A stretch of 46,523 bases of DNA from Nitrososphaerota archaeon (GCA_021159365.1 JAGGRY010000052.1:1-46523); one strand, 5' to 3'. Positions 19,752-29,606 are shown, counted from the first letter of the stretch. Numbers and translations are program-made. Notes: generated from the letters alone by a model not told the origin.

Positions 19752-21212
19752 CTAGGCTATAAACCATTTAGATATTGGACCACGAAACCTCAATACAATA
19801 TAAAGGATGATCAACGCCGCTGTAATGAACATCTCAACGATCGCGATGAATCTCAATAATTCATCAACATCATATATTCTATGAAGTTTCAGCTTCACTG
19901 AAGTATCCGAAGAAAGCTGTATTGTCGTGGATCCCCTAAGCTCCGCCGCCTCGACTTCCAACCGATATATTCCAGGTGGCAGTAGATAGGAGCATTTCCC
20001 ATCCATAATCTCCATAGATCTTCCATTTATCCTGAGTTTCCCATTTTTCAAGATTTCTCCATCCCGGTCGACTACTGTTATACTTAGTTTATGGAGTTTT
20101 ATAGGAATCTCTGCCACTTCTCCAGCCTTAAGACTCACGCCGATCACCCCAACTTTGAAACCATTTACAAATATGTCAACCACTCCTCGAGTTGGATGTA
20201 GAGATTTTCTTGGAAGAGGTTCTATTTGCTTGAGCAAGATATATGAGGTGTCGCCCAGAGTGGTTGATAACATGTTTTCAACATGTATGGTCAAGTTGCT
20301 CAAAGCTCCATGGCTTGGATCATAAAATCTTAAAATTGATATGGGAGGCTTCAATTCAATTGTCTTAACATCCTCTTCGGTCGCGAGTAATATGTTAACA
20401 GATTGATTTAATAGATTTCTCAGCGGCATAATTATTGACCTGCTCACAGATTTTCCCATGAAGTTTCTAAATCCCCCGTCAAGAATGTATATGGGGCTGT
20501 AGATGTTCTCCGTCTCATTCAATCTTATTCTCATGAGTGCTTCACCGATTCTAAGCGGTAGTAGTCCACCGGCTCCAACGGAATGGAGTTCTGGAAGAAT
20601 TAGTGAAGCATTTCCACCCTTAATCCTTACCAATATTCTTCCGACAATGGACTCGGATTCAAATCTATATGATGCTCCGTCGAGAAATCCTTGATAGATG
20701 AATTTCTTAGGATATATTATGTCCCCTGCATATTCTCCATCAGGGATCGAAGAGTTTAATTGTATATTGTTTCGAATTCCAGCGATCATCAAGATCATGT
20801 TAGAGTTCGATGGATTGAGGAAAACTGCCCCGGATCCATTGAATATCTCGGCCACAAGATTTTCTCCTGAGAATCTATACTTTATCCATGGACTTTCATC
20901 ATTCGGATCTCTTAGAAGTATCTGGAGTTCTCCTTTACTTGTCCTAAGAATCCACGTTCCTTTAGGGGAGTCTTCTCCAAAGACCTTTAGAAGCATAGGC
21001 TCTCCTCTAACAGTTATCGTCGATTCACTTCCCTTCGGCGAGATGAGAGTTATATGCGAATCCCCTCCGAGGGAAATTGCCCAAAGACTTTCACCTATTT
21101 GAAACTCTAGAACGCCATCGTCGACGAAGGGGAGGAGATTGAAGCTTGAGTATCCGATCATTAACTGATCTTTAATCAGCATGGGATGAAGTGTTAAGAG
21201 GAGCATAATCAT
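19752..21212 (-). CDS. Membrane-anchored ectodomain protein (N-terminal hydrophobic segment, C-terminal TM)
   Basis: 486 aa, beta-rich, multiple N-X-S/T sequons, C-terminal LLRFIAIVEMFITAALIILYIVLRFRGP TM. Confidence 0.75.
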   Translation of the reverse strand: MIMLLLTLHPMLIKDQLMIGYSSFNLLPFVDDGVLEFQIGESLWAISLGGDSHITLISPKGSESTITVRGEPMLLKVFGEDSPKGTWILRTSKGELQILLRDPNDESPWIKYRFSGENLVAEIFNGSGAVFLNPSNSNMILMIAGIRNNIQLNSSIPDGEYAGDIIYPKKFIYQGFLDGASYRFESESIVGRILVRIKGGNASLILPELHSVGAGGLLPLRIGEALMRIRLNETENIYSPIYILDGGFRNFMGKSVSRSIIMPLRNLLNQSVNILLATEEDVKTIELKPPISILRFYDPSHGALSNLTIHVENMLSTTLGDTSYILLKQIEPLPRKSLHPTRGVVDIFVNGFKVGVIGVSLKAGEVAEIPIKLHKLSITVVDRDGEILKNGKLRINGRSMEIMDGKCSYLLPPGIYRLEVEAAELRGSTTIQLSSDTSVKLKLHRIYDVDELLRFIAIVEMFITAALIILYIVLRFRGPISKWFIA

Positions 21213-21235
21213 TGAAAATGTGAGGATCTTCCCGA

Positions 21236-21940
21236 TCAGATGAATTTCACCTCAAGGTTAAGATAAAGGACGAGAAATATAGTAAGAATCAAGCTTAGGA
21301 GTATTGAGGAGATCCAAGCATATCCGGGAGAGTATCTCGATAATATTGTTAAGCCTAGGATGGGGAGAGCGGATAATATGAGGGTTATAAGAGATTTATG
21401 GCTGGATATTATCGTTGACGTCGAAGGTCTTAAGAGTCTGAAGATATGATAGAGGAGAGCGACGATAGATGGAACCATCACGATTGAGAATATGGGATCC
21501 GTGACTCCTTGAAATTCTCTAAACCCATAGAGGAGATTTCTAAGAAATAGCTCGGATGTTATGCGGGTCTTTGAAGCTGCTAGGAGGTTTATGTCAAGGA
21601 ATATTGAGATTAGATATACGGCTAGATAGGTGTGCGGTGAGTCATGATTAAACGCGATTAAGGGTAAGAGTAGTGTCAAGGCAATTATGTATCCCGCCGC
21701 CAATCCCATTATCGGTTGCGGATGATTAAGTAAGAATAAGGTGAATGAGGCTATCGCCGGCACATAGAGTGTAGCAACTATAACATCAGCCATATATCCT
21801 GATAAGACCATTAAGACCAAGCCCGCAAATCCCATGAATAGGAATAAATCTGGTGTCTTGAGAGCCGCGAAGACCATTATAGATGAATATATTGATGGAA
21901 GGCATATCAATATGATTAAAATTTTCTCCAACAGTTTCAT
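21236..21940 (-). CDS. Polytopic membrane protein
   Basis: 234 aa, multiple hydrophobic segments; 2-nt gap from the DUF58 gene. Confidence 0.75.
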   Translation of the reverse strand: MKLLEKILIILICLPSIYSSIMVFAALKTPDLFLFMGFAGLVLMVLSGYMADVIVATLYVPAIASFTLFLLNHPQPIMGLAAGYIIALTLLLPLIAFNHDSPHTYLAVYLISIFLDINLLAASKTRITSELFLRNLLYGFREFQGVTDPIFSIVMVPSIVALLYHIFRLLRPSTSTIISSHKSLITLILSALPILGLTILSRYSPGYAWISSILLSLILTIFLVLYLNLEVKFI

Positions 21941-21942
21941 GA

Positions 21943-23166
21943 CTAGACTCTCCTCTTAAATGAGAGAAGTCTTCTAAGAGTTTCTTGAAGTCTTTCGATA
22001 TCTGTGATAGAGTACTGGAATCCAATCTGATCCGCATTTAATCTAAGTCTTTTATCTTCGGCCTCAATGATCTTTGATGCATATTCCCTACCATAGTATT
22101 TGATGAGTTCTCCTCCTAAATTTACAGCTATCAATATCAGATCGATCCGCCTAGACTCCACGAGTTGCTTAATCGCGGTGATTTCATATTCGTCGACGAA
22201 TCTCGTGAGATAGATTATCTGCAGGTTTCTTGGAATATCCTCAGCTTCGATCAGCTTCAAGCCGAATGAGCCGTAACCCAGTAGAGCTGTTGCAAACTTT
22301 CCTTCTCCTAGATATTTTGCAAGCCAGATTCTCGTTCCTTCCCTTATATGAGATAAAGTTACTAAGAGTGTCTGCTGGAGGATTTCTGCTTCCACGATTC
22401 CATTATCCGGTAATTCTAGGTCAAATCCGCTTCCAATAAATATCGCCAAGTCAGTTCTCTTGAGTTTATCGAATTGCTTGACATAAACCTCCCCTTCTAC
22501 AGACCTTGCGACTTTTTTCCAATCTATTCTCCTCGCCTGGAGTTCATGGATCTCTGGGAGACTAATCCTATATTCATGCTCTATTCCTATGAACGGATTT
22601 TTCGATAATCCGGGAGACGGATATCTTGATCTAGAACGCGCTATCGGTTGTGAGATGAGTTTACTAGATTTTAGGAAGAGTATGGCGGTTCTTGGATAGA
22701 TCTCAAACTCCTTCACGAGTATTCCAAGCGGGTCAAATACAGCGGCCCTTAAAGGTCCTATAAATCGAATTCCCACATCATCAGATTTCGCCGTGAATTC
22801 TATCAGGATCTCTCTTCCAGCGGATAAAGCCCCTGTCCAAACGTTTGAACCCCTGACTAAGTATAGGTCTCCTGAATCGACCTCGATCTTAACTGGGAGT
22901 TTCCTCCACTTCCTCAAGGAGATGGATCCCTTAATTTTTACCTCATGATTTATAGCCGCTGGGTTTGGGCTTATGGATAGAATCGATACGAAATCTTCTT
23001 TTGATATCTTCTTGAGCTCTCTCGATGCGATGATGACGTATAATGTGATAAAAGTCATTATGTATAAGGTTGTGATTATTATTGGCTGAAGATTTAAGAT
23101 TAATGAGATGAGAAAGAATGTTGCTGAAACTTGATAGACGTATAAAGCTCTCTTATTGAGCATCAT
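21943..23166 (-). CDS. DUF58-family protein
   Basis: 407 aa; two N-terminal TMs and HELQARRIDWKKVARSVEGEVYVKQFDKLKRTDLAIFI (DUF58 signature with VWA-like region). Confidence 0.87.
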   Translation of the reverse strand: MMLNKRALYVYQVSATFFLISLILNLQPIIITTLYIMTFITLYVIIASRELKKISKEDFVSILSISPNPAAINHEVKIKGSISLRKWRKLPVKIEVDSGDLYLVRGSNVWTGALSAGREILIEFTAKSDDVGIRFIGPLRAAVFDPLGILVKEFEIYPRTAILFLKSSKLISQPIARSRSRYPSPGLSKNPFIGIEHEYRISLPEIHELQARRIDWKKVARSVEGEVYVKQFDKLKRTDLAIFIGSGFDLELPDNGIVEAEILQQTLLVTLSHIREGTRIWLAKYLGEGKFATALLGYGSFGLKLIEAEDIPRNLQIIYLTRFVDEYEITAIKQLVESRRIDLILIAVNLGGELIKYYGREYASKIIEAEDKRLRLNADQIGFQYSITDIERLQETLRRLLSFKRRV

Positions 23167-24104
23167 CTTGGAGCAGGCACCTCTTCAAGTATTTCATCGA
23201 GTATCTTCATCACTTCATCTATGGATTCAAGGGGGTTCATGCTCCCGCCTTTCAGGATTATCCTATGGTTGACAACGAGTTTTAGAACGGATTTCACATG
23301 ATCTGGAATCACGTAATCCTTCCCGTTTATCGCCGCCTCGGCTCTTGAAGCGTAAAGGAGGGCGACTTCACCTCTTGGACTAACACCTAAGGCTATTCTC
23401 TCATGATTTCTGGTGGCCTCCGCGAGTTTAACAATGTATTCTATGATCGATTGATCAACCCTAACCTTAGATGTAATTTCTATCGCTTTAAGAATGTCTT
23501 GTGGAGATGCGATCGGATTAACATCTACTTTCTCGCCATGGATGAGTTTTTTCGAGAGCATCTCAAGCTCTGTTTCTCGACCTGGATACCCCATCGCGAC
23601 TCTAATTAGAAATCTGTCAACCTCAGCCTCGGGAAGATAATATGTTCCTTCAAACTCAATCGGGTTTTGAGTGGCTATTATCAAGAATGGTCTTGGAAGC
23701 GGGTATTTGACTCCTTCAACGGTGACCTGTCTTTCCTGCATTGCCTCTAGGAGAGCTGATTGAGATCTCGGAGAAGCCCTGTTTATCTCATCTGCGAGGA
23801 CGATGTTCGAGAATATTGGCCCTTTCCTGAATTCAAACTTTCCGGTAGCTCTATTGTAGATCTGGGATCCTATTATATCGCTTGGAAGTATGTCCGCCGT
23901 GAACTGAATTCTCTTAAACTCTAAACCTAGAGCTGAGGAGAACGCTCTCGCAAGATAAGTCTTGGCGATTCCTGGAGGACCTTCGATGAGAACATGTCCC
24001 TCGGACAGTAATGCTACTAAGAGGGCGTGTATAGCGTCATCCATTCCAGCTATTATCTGATGCACCGCCTCAGTCAACTTCGCGGCGAGGTCTTCTATAA
24101 TCAT
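23163..24104 (-). CDS. MoxR-family AAA+ ATPase
   Basis: 313 aa; GHVLIEGPPGIAKTYLARAF, ADEINRASPRSQSALLEAMQERQVTVEG, ATQNPIEFEGTYYLPEAEVDRF. Confidence 0.96.
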   Translation of the reverse strand: MIIEDLAAKLTEAVHQIIAGMDDAIHALLVALLSEGHVLIEGPPGIAKTYLARAFSSALGLEFKRIQFTADILPSDIIGSQIYNRATGKFEFRKGPIFSNIVLADEINRASPRSQSALLEAMQERQVTVEGVKYPLPRPFLIIATQNPIEFEGTYYLPEAEVDRFLIRVAMGYPGRETELEMLSKKLIHGEKVDVNPIASPQDILKAIEITSKVRVDQSIIEYIVKLAEATRNHERIALGVSPRGEVALLYASRAEAAINGKDYVIPDHVKSVLKLVVNHRIILKGGSMNPLESIDEVMKILDEILEEVPAPR

Positions 24105-24265
24105 CTCCGCTTTCTCACCTTCTCAAATTCCCATGCGATTAAATCACTTCTAGCAGTTTTCTTGCGTTTTGATGGAGTTCTCCTATAAGGTGGATAAGTT
24201 GGTATAAGAAACGTTGCGGCCAGGAATATAGATGATATGAAGACTAAGAATAGTATCCAGCTCAC
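24101..24265 (-). CDS. Small single-TM protein (54 aa), not in the ORF track
   Basis: Manual translation VSWILFLVFISSIFLAATFLIPTYPPYRRTPSKRKKTARSDLIAWEFEKVRKRR*; GTG start overlaps upstream stop (GTGA), TGA overlaps MoxR ATG (ATGA). Confidence 0.75.
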   Translation of the reverse strand: MSWILFLVFISSIFLAATFLIPTYPPYRRTPSKRKKTARSDLIAWEFEKVRKRR

Positions 24266-24726
24266 CTCGATTCACCTACCATTTCTTTACATATCTTCTC
24301 AAGCTCATCAAGTTTGGATCTAAACTCCCAGACATCTTCTCTATTCGGACTTCTTCCACCGAACCTAACAGGTTCATATATTTTGTAGAGTTTGATTAAT
24401 CTTTCACCAACTTTATCCGGAAACTTTGCACATACTTTATCGACGACTTCCATAGCAGTCAAGCTCTTCGAGAGTTTTAATTTAGTGAGCTTTTCTAGAT
24501 CGTTAAGAATTATCTTAAAGGTCTCCTTCACAGCAGTTGAGTCATCGTTCTCCTTAAGTAGCTGATCAAATATTATCGTCCACCTCATGGTCTCCTCCGA
24601 AGCTTTATTCACTTCCCGCCTTTTGAGAAGCCTCAATAATCGTAATGTGAAGGAGATTATGATTACCGCGAGGATTGCATCGATTAAGATCCACATAATT
24701 CTATCATAGGTCATCTGTGGATTCAT
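24262..24726 (-). CDS. Single-TM protein with DUF4129-like C-terminal region
   Basis: 154 aa; N-terminal TM then helical region with LIKLYKIYEPVRFGGR motif. Confidence 0.7.
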   Translation of the reverse strand: MNPQMTYDRIMWILIDAILAVIIISFTLRLLRLLKRREVNKASEETMRWTIIFDQLLKENDDSTAVKETFKIILNDLEKLTKLKLSKSLTAMEVVDKVCAKFPDKVGERLIKLYKIYEPVRFGGRSPNREDVWEFRSKLDELEKICKEMVGESR

Positions 24727-25571
24727 GAGGTTTCTTCCTCCAAGATTATCCGCTCGACGGGTAGATAACTTAAGCTCGGGATTACATACGCCGTTGGCCC
24801 ATCTACTTCAAGCGATTTATCCATAGGCATTCCGCCGGGATACTCGATGGAATAACTCATTCTAATCATGTTATACGCCTGATCTGGATTGCTCAATATT
24901 ATGGATGAGTTCAGATCTTCACGATAGAATCTTAGATTGCGCCAGATATCATAGTAAGATACTGAAAGGTAGCCGACATAATATCTCCCAGTTGCGGGGA
25001 GATTGAATGAAAGGGTGATCGGAGTTTTAAGCTTGAATGGATTTCCGTGAACGGTTATCTTTGTTGGCTTTAATCTGTACAGGAATATCTTCACGATGAA
25101 GGTCTTATTTTCATCGACGGTGATTGGAGTTTTCCAAAAATCTGACGGTGCATAATATCTAGCGTTCTCGGCTATCATTAAGGTCGTATTTCCCTTTGGG
25201 GCTCTTAATATAACCACGCCATCGTTTCCGGTGAATCCGCAGCTTTGGGGAATTCTGATGATATGAGGGGTGACTATTGGCATGTGTTTTCCAACGACTA
25301 TAAGTGCTCCTTTAACGGGCTTAAGCTCGTAATTGGTTTCGTTTCCCGTGAAGTTGGCCGATATGCTCATGTCCGCTCTCAAGACCTTCACCTTAATGGT
25401 CACGATATCAGGTATATGTCTGACGGTCATGAGCCTTATCATCTGCGAGATCTTCTCCAATTTTTCAGATGCTCCCTCAAAACTAGGGGAGAAGTATAGG
25501 AAGGATAATAGGAGTAAAATTATCCAGATAGCGGCGAGCATTTCCTTGGATTTAGCCATGGTTCTAACCAA
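24723..25571 (-). CDS. Membrane-anchored ectodomain protein
   Basis: 282 aa; N-terminal TM, beta-rich, several N-X-S/T sequons (NFT, NET, NTT, NKT, NSS). Confidence 0.72.
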   Translation of the reverse strand: MVRTMAKSKEMLAAIWIILLLLSFLYFSPSFEGASEKLEKISQMIRLMTVRHIPDIVTIKVKVLRADMSISANFTGNETNYELKPVKGALIVVGKHMPIVTPHIIRIPQSCGFTGNDGVVILRAPKGNTTLMIAENARYYAPSDFWKTPITVDENKTFIVKIFLYRLKPTKITVHGNPFKLKTPITLSFNLPATGRYYVGYLSVSYYDIWRNLRFYREDLNSSIILSNPDQAYNMIRMSYSIEYPGGMPMDKSLEVDGPTAYVIPSLSYLPVERIILEEETS

Positions 25572-25589
25572 TTCTAGGCTTGATCATTA

Positions 25590-26282
25590 TTAGGTTTTAT
25601 GAGTAGATTCATCGGATTCTCTGCCTCGACTCATTAACCTTTTAAGAACTTTCGGGATCTCTTTAACATCCTTAATCAGGATATCGGGTTTCGAGTTGAG
25701 TATCAGGTTTATTGGATGGGCTCCTCCTGAAATAGCTATACTCTTGACACCGACCTTGCGCGCGGCTAAGATATCATGGGTTGTATCTCCGATATAGATC
25801 GCTTCAGAGGGTTTTACATTTAGTCTCCTGAGGGTTTCAGCGATGAGCGCCCCATCTGGTTTCATTCTATTAACGTCGGTTCTCGTGACGATTACATCGA
25901 AGAGTTCCTTTATCGAGGTATTCTCTAAGGCTAGATGTACTCCATGTCTCGAGTTATTTGATGCAACGGCCAACTTGAACCCCATGGCCTTAAGCTCTGT
26001 CAGTACTTCTTTCATTCCATCTCTAAGCTCCGCAGCTTCAGCAGCCTCAAGCTCATATGGAATATAGGCTTCATCTACGAGTTTCATCAGATAATCTCTT
26101 GAGAATCCATATTTTTTTATGACCTCTGAGACGATATTCTCTGTTGGGATCTTGGGATCGATCCAATCGACATTCACTCCAATCTCCCTTAATCTCTGGA
26201 TGAATTTCTCCTTAGTCTCCTTAACCTTGAGCTTCATGATGAGGAGTGTTCCATCGAGGTCGAAGATCACGGCTCTAATCAT
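25590..26282 (-). CDS. HAD-superfamily phosphatase
   Basis: 230 aa; VIFDLDGTLL, ASNNSRHG, KPDGALIAETL, YIGDTTHDILAA. Confidence 0.93.
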   Translation of the reverse strand: MIRAVIFDLDGTLLIMKLKVKETKEKFIQRLREIGVNVDWIDPKIPTENIVSEVIKKYGFSRDYLMKLVDEAYIPYELEAAEAAELRDGMKEVLTELKAMGFKLAVASNNSRHGVHLALENTSIKELFDVIVTRTDVNRMKPDGALIAETLRRLNVKPSEAIYIGDTTHDILAARKVGVKSIAISGGAHPINLILNSKPDILIKDVKEIPKVLKRLMSRGRESDESTHKT

Positions 26283-26364
26283 CCCCTTTCAACCACTCAG
26301 CCTTGAATTAATAACTATTGATCAAATTTAGAACTTAAATTTAGTCGCTCATCCGGATTTAGGG

Positions 26365-27546
26365 ATGAGAAGAGTTGGAATCATAGGAGTTGGGATGAGC
26401 AAGTTTGGGAGAGACACTGAGCATCAATTACCTGAACTCGCTTGGATAGCCATTAGAGAGGCATTAAATGACGCTGGAGTGGAGAAGCATGACATAGGGT
26501 TCGTGGCAGTTGGAAATGTCGGCGGATGGAGTTCGGAGTTCTTCCCGGCGCCGATAATATGCGAATATGCTGGTCTCACCCCAATAGGGAGCATGAGAAT
26601 CGAAGCTGCATGCGCAACCGGAAGCGCGGCTTTAAGGGTTGCTTATATGGCCGTCGCATCGGGCGTGACTGATCTCGCCTTAGCCGTTGGAGTTGAGCGG
26701 ATGAATGAGCTTGAAACCCCTCAAGTTGTTGAATTGTTGGGTAGAGGTGGAAACTTCTTCTGGGAGTTCGAGCACTTCGGGGTAACCTTCCCAGCCTATT
26801 ATGCTCTTTATGCAACCGCGTATATGCAAGAGTATGGAGCGACTGAAGAAGATCTTGCAAAGATAGCCGTCAAAAACCATTATTATGGCTCACTGAATCC
26901 TAAAGCCCAATTCCAGAAGAGGATAACAGTCGAGGATGTCATGAATTCGAGATACATCGCTTGGCCCCTCAAACTCTATGATTGCTCGCCGATAACTGAT
27001 GGAGCTGCAGCGGCGGTTGTGGCTTCCGAGGATTTGGCGATGAAGCTAACGGATACGCCTATCTGGATTAAGGCTCAGGGAGTCGCGACTGGAACTGGAA
27101 ACATGACTAAAAGGAAGGACTTCCTATCGCTTGAGACAGCTGTTAAGGCGGCGGATCAAGCCTATAGGATCGCTGGGATCGATAGGTCGAATCCGGTTAA
27201 GGAGTTCGACTTGGCCTTGGTTCACGATTGTTTCACAATAGCTGAGATCATGGCCTATGAGGATCTAGGATTCGTTGAGAGGGGTAGAGGATATCTCTTG
27301 GCGAGAGAAGAGCAGACCTACATCGGAGGACTAATACCAGTTAACGTTGACGGAGGACTTAAGGCAAAGGGGCATCCGATAGGAGCGTCAGGGCTTGCCA
27401 TGATCTATGAAGGAGTCAGACAACTTAGACAAGAAGTTGAAAGAGATCGACAAGCTCCAATAAAGAATGGTCAGGTCTTAATCCACAACGTTGGAGGAAC
27501 TGGACACTTCACCTACGTGACGATCCTAAGCTTGGAAAAGCCATAG
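26365..27546 (+). CDS. Thiolase-family acetyl-CoA acyltransferase
   Basis: 393 aa; RIEAACATGSAALR catalytic Cys region, GGLKAKGHPIGASGLA, NVGGTGHFTY. Confidence 0.93.
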   Translation: MRRVGIIGVGMSKFGRDTEHQLPELAWIAIREALNDAGVEKHDIGFVAVGNVGGWSSEFFPAPIICEYAGLTPIGSMRIEAACATGSAALRVAYMAVASGVTDLALAVGVERMNELETPQVVELLGRGGNFFWEFEHFGVTFPAYYALYATAYMQEYGATEEDLAKIAVKNHYYGSLNPKAQFQKRITVEDVMNSRYIAWPLKLYDCSPITDGAAAAVVASEDLAMKLTDTPIWIKAQGVATGTGNMTKRKDFLSLETAVKAADQAYRIAGIDRSNPVKEFDLALVHDCFTIAEIMAYEDLGFVERGRGYLLAREEQTYIGGLIPVNVDGGLKAKGHPIGASGLAMIYEGVRQLRQEVERDRQAPIKNGQVLIHNVGGTGHFTYVTILSLEKP

Positions 27547-27547
27547 C

Positions 27548-29356
27548 TCAATCAAAGTCCATGGCGTTGTAGATTTCCGGCGGTAGTCCTGGACACTGTT
27601 GGTCGAGATAGTATTTGCTGAGCTTTATCTGAGCCTTTAGAAGCCTTTTGATCTCATTTAGAGAGAGATAGGTCGTCGGCTTAAGCTCTTTCAATCTCTC
27701 ATCCGGCAATCCCTCAACCTTTACAGGGACTAAAACCTTTTCACCCCAGACTGGATGAGGCTCGTATTCGACGGCGTTTCTACTTGCTTGCAGGATGAAT
27801 AACTCGGTCTCCTCTATGGATGGCGATGTTCCGCCCACTGGAACTCTAACGCCATTCTCGGTATAGGAGAATATTGGCTCGGGAACCTCTATCTCTTCAT
27901 CTCCGAGTCTAATCTTCTTCCACTCATATTTCGCAACTATCCTTCCAGTTGTGTTAAATTGATAGACGTCTATTGGATCACCGCTCTCAGCCCTATTCTT
28001 TAACATTTTATAGAATCTAATGACGTGGGCCGTTGAAGTCACACCCATCGTGAATGGAAGACAATATCTGCTCACAAATCTAACTCTACCCGCTATCTCT
28101 TTCGATTGAGCTGGATGACCAATTGTTCTACCGTCTGCCAAGACCTTGGCCGCGAAGGCTGGATCAACTATCTTAACCCAAGCATAATCTGTAAAGTATC
28201 CTGGGGTTAGGAAGATCGCCATATTCAATGGTCCACTAGACTCTATGTCTCCGTTGAAGTATCCGGTATCTTCTAGATAGAAGACCGACCGAGCATTCCT
28301 ATTCTTCATCCCAAAGTATTGGTAAAGTTGTCCAGCTAGAGATGGGTTTCCATTTTCATCAAATTCCGTGTTCTCATGTAAGGCTCTAGGAGACATGGCT
28401 GCCTTCCAAATAGCTACTTGAACCTTGGTAACTCCCTCGGTCTTCGTCCAAGAGCCTCTCTCAGATCCAATCACCCTATCCTCGAAGATAGCCACTATAT
28501 CGTCATTCTTTATCGTTTGATCGCTAACGTATTTTAGGGGATTTATTCCAAACTTTTCCTGATAGATTTTGACGTTTTCAGAGTTCCAGATATACATTCC
28601 ATGAGTTGATTTCCCGGAACCGGTTAACCCCCATATACACATCACAACTCTCTTCTTCGATCCATCCTTGCGCTTAACTGTGAATTCTCTAAGAGCTGCA
28701 TGCTCCCCAATTCCACCCGCCTTATATGCATGGAGGATCCAATGGCTTAGGAAAGCCTTCTTAACTTCACCTTGATATGATGAGCAGGTGATTATCGTAT
28801 AATTATGGTTTGGAAACCTCAAGACCTTTAGGATCTCATCTCTTCCAGGGATCTTCGGGTTTCCCAAATAATGTGGGATACAGAAGACCTCGACATCCGG
28901 CTCTTCATCCGGCTTTCCTGGAAAGACTAACTGACTCCATCTATATGCTATATCTGGAAACTGTGGGTCACAGTATAATCTACATTTTAGCTCAACTTTG
29001 GATCCGGGCTTACCGACGATTCCATCAACCTTAATTAATGGTCCTTGAACTAGGATATGCTCCAAGACTCTAAGCATCAAAACCTTATGCTCATATCTCA
29101 GCTCATCATCGCTGTTTATCACCATGGTTCCGGACGCCGATCTATGCCAGATATTCGAAGCCCATCCCCAAGCGCCATTCCTATATTGGATTCCATAGAG
29201 CTTCGCCCTCTCAAATAAGTCACTCGGGTTATCTAGGATAGGCTTTATCCCGCAACTTTCCTTCAGCTTAATTATCCGCTTGAACGCTTGCTTAAATCCC
29301 TCGATCGTCATCTCATCGATTCTCGGAAGCACGCTCTCCGACTCCGCCCCTACCAC
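27548..29356 (-). CDS. Divergent ATP-type phosphoenolpyruvate carboxykinase
   Basis: 602 aa; CIWGLTGSGKSTHGM P-loop, GEVKKAFLSHWILHAYKAG region before it. Confidence 0.8.
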   Translation of the reverse strand: MVGAESESVLPRIDEMTIEGFKQAFKRIIKLKESCGIKPILDNPSDLFERAKLYGIQYRNGAWGWASNIWHRSASGTMVINSDDELRYEHKVLMLRVLEHILVQGPLIKVDGIVGKPGSKVELKCRLYCDPQFPDIAYRWSQLVFPGKPDEEPDVEVFCIPHYLGNPKIPGRDEILKVLRFPNHNYTIITCSSYQGEVKKAFLSHWILHAYKAGGIGEHAALREFTVKRKDGSKKRVVMCIWGLTGSGKSTHGMYIWNSENVKIYQEKFGINPLKYVSDQTIKNDDIVAIFEDRVIGSERGSWTKTEGVTKVQVAIWKAAMSPRALHENTEFDENGNPSLAGQLYQYFGMKNRNARSVFYLEDTGYFNGDIESSGPLNMAIFLTPGYFTDYAWVKIVDPAFAAKVLADGRTIGHPAQSKEIAGRVRFVSRYCLPFTMGVTSTAHVIRFYKMLKNRAESGDPIDVYQFNTTGRIVAKYEWKKIRLGDEEIEVPEPIFSYTENGVRVPVGGTSPSIEETELFILQASRNAVEYEPHPVWGEKVLVPVKVEGLPDERLKELKPTTYLSLNEIKRLLKAQIKLSKYYLDQQCPGLPPEIYNAMDFD

Positions 29357-29423
29357 GGCATCAATTTGCTATCACTTCCTAATATTAATTTTTTAGCCAG
29401 CTTATATAGAAGTATTCATGGAA

Positions 29424-29433
29424 TTTCGCGAAA
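29424..29433. promoter_or_regulatory. Perfect palindrome TTTCGCGAAA upstream of PEPCK gene TATA-like element
   Basis: TTTCGCGAAA about 20 bp upstream (minus sense) of the TATATAAG-like element near 29401-29408. Confidence 0.3.
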
Positions 29434-29606
29434 AACGCTATTTTTTCAACAAATTATAGACATTCGCTACTATTCTCGAAGATTATCTAGGGAGTGCTTA
29501 ACTTCGACTTAAAGAACTCAAACTTCTTCTCGCGACTCTGAACATGCATCTAAAGAGATTCGTATGAAGGAAAGGGGCGCTTGAATTGTAGCTAAGTTAC
29601 ATCGAC

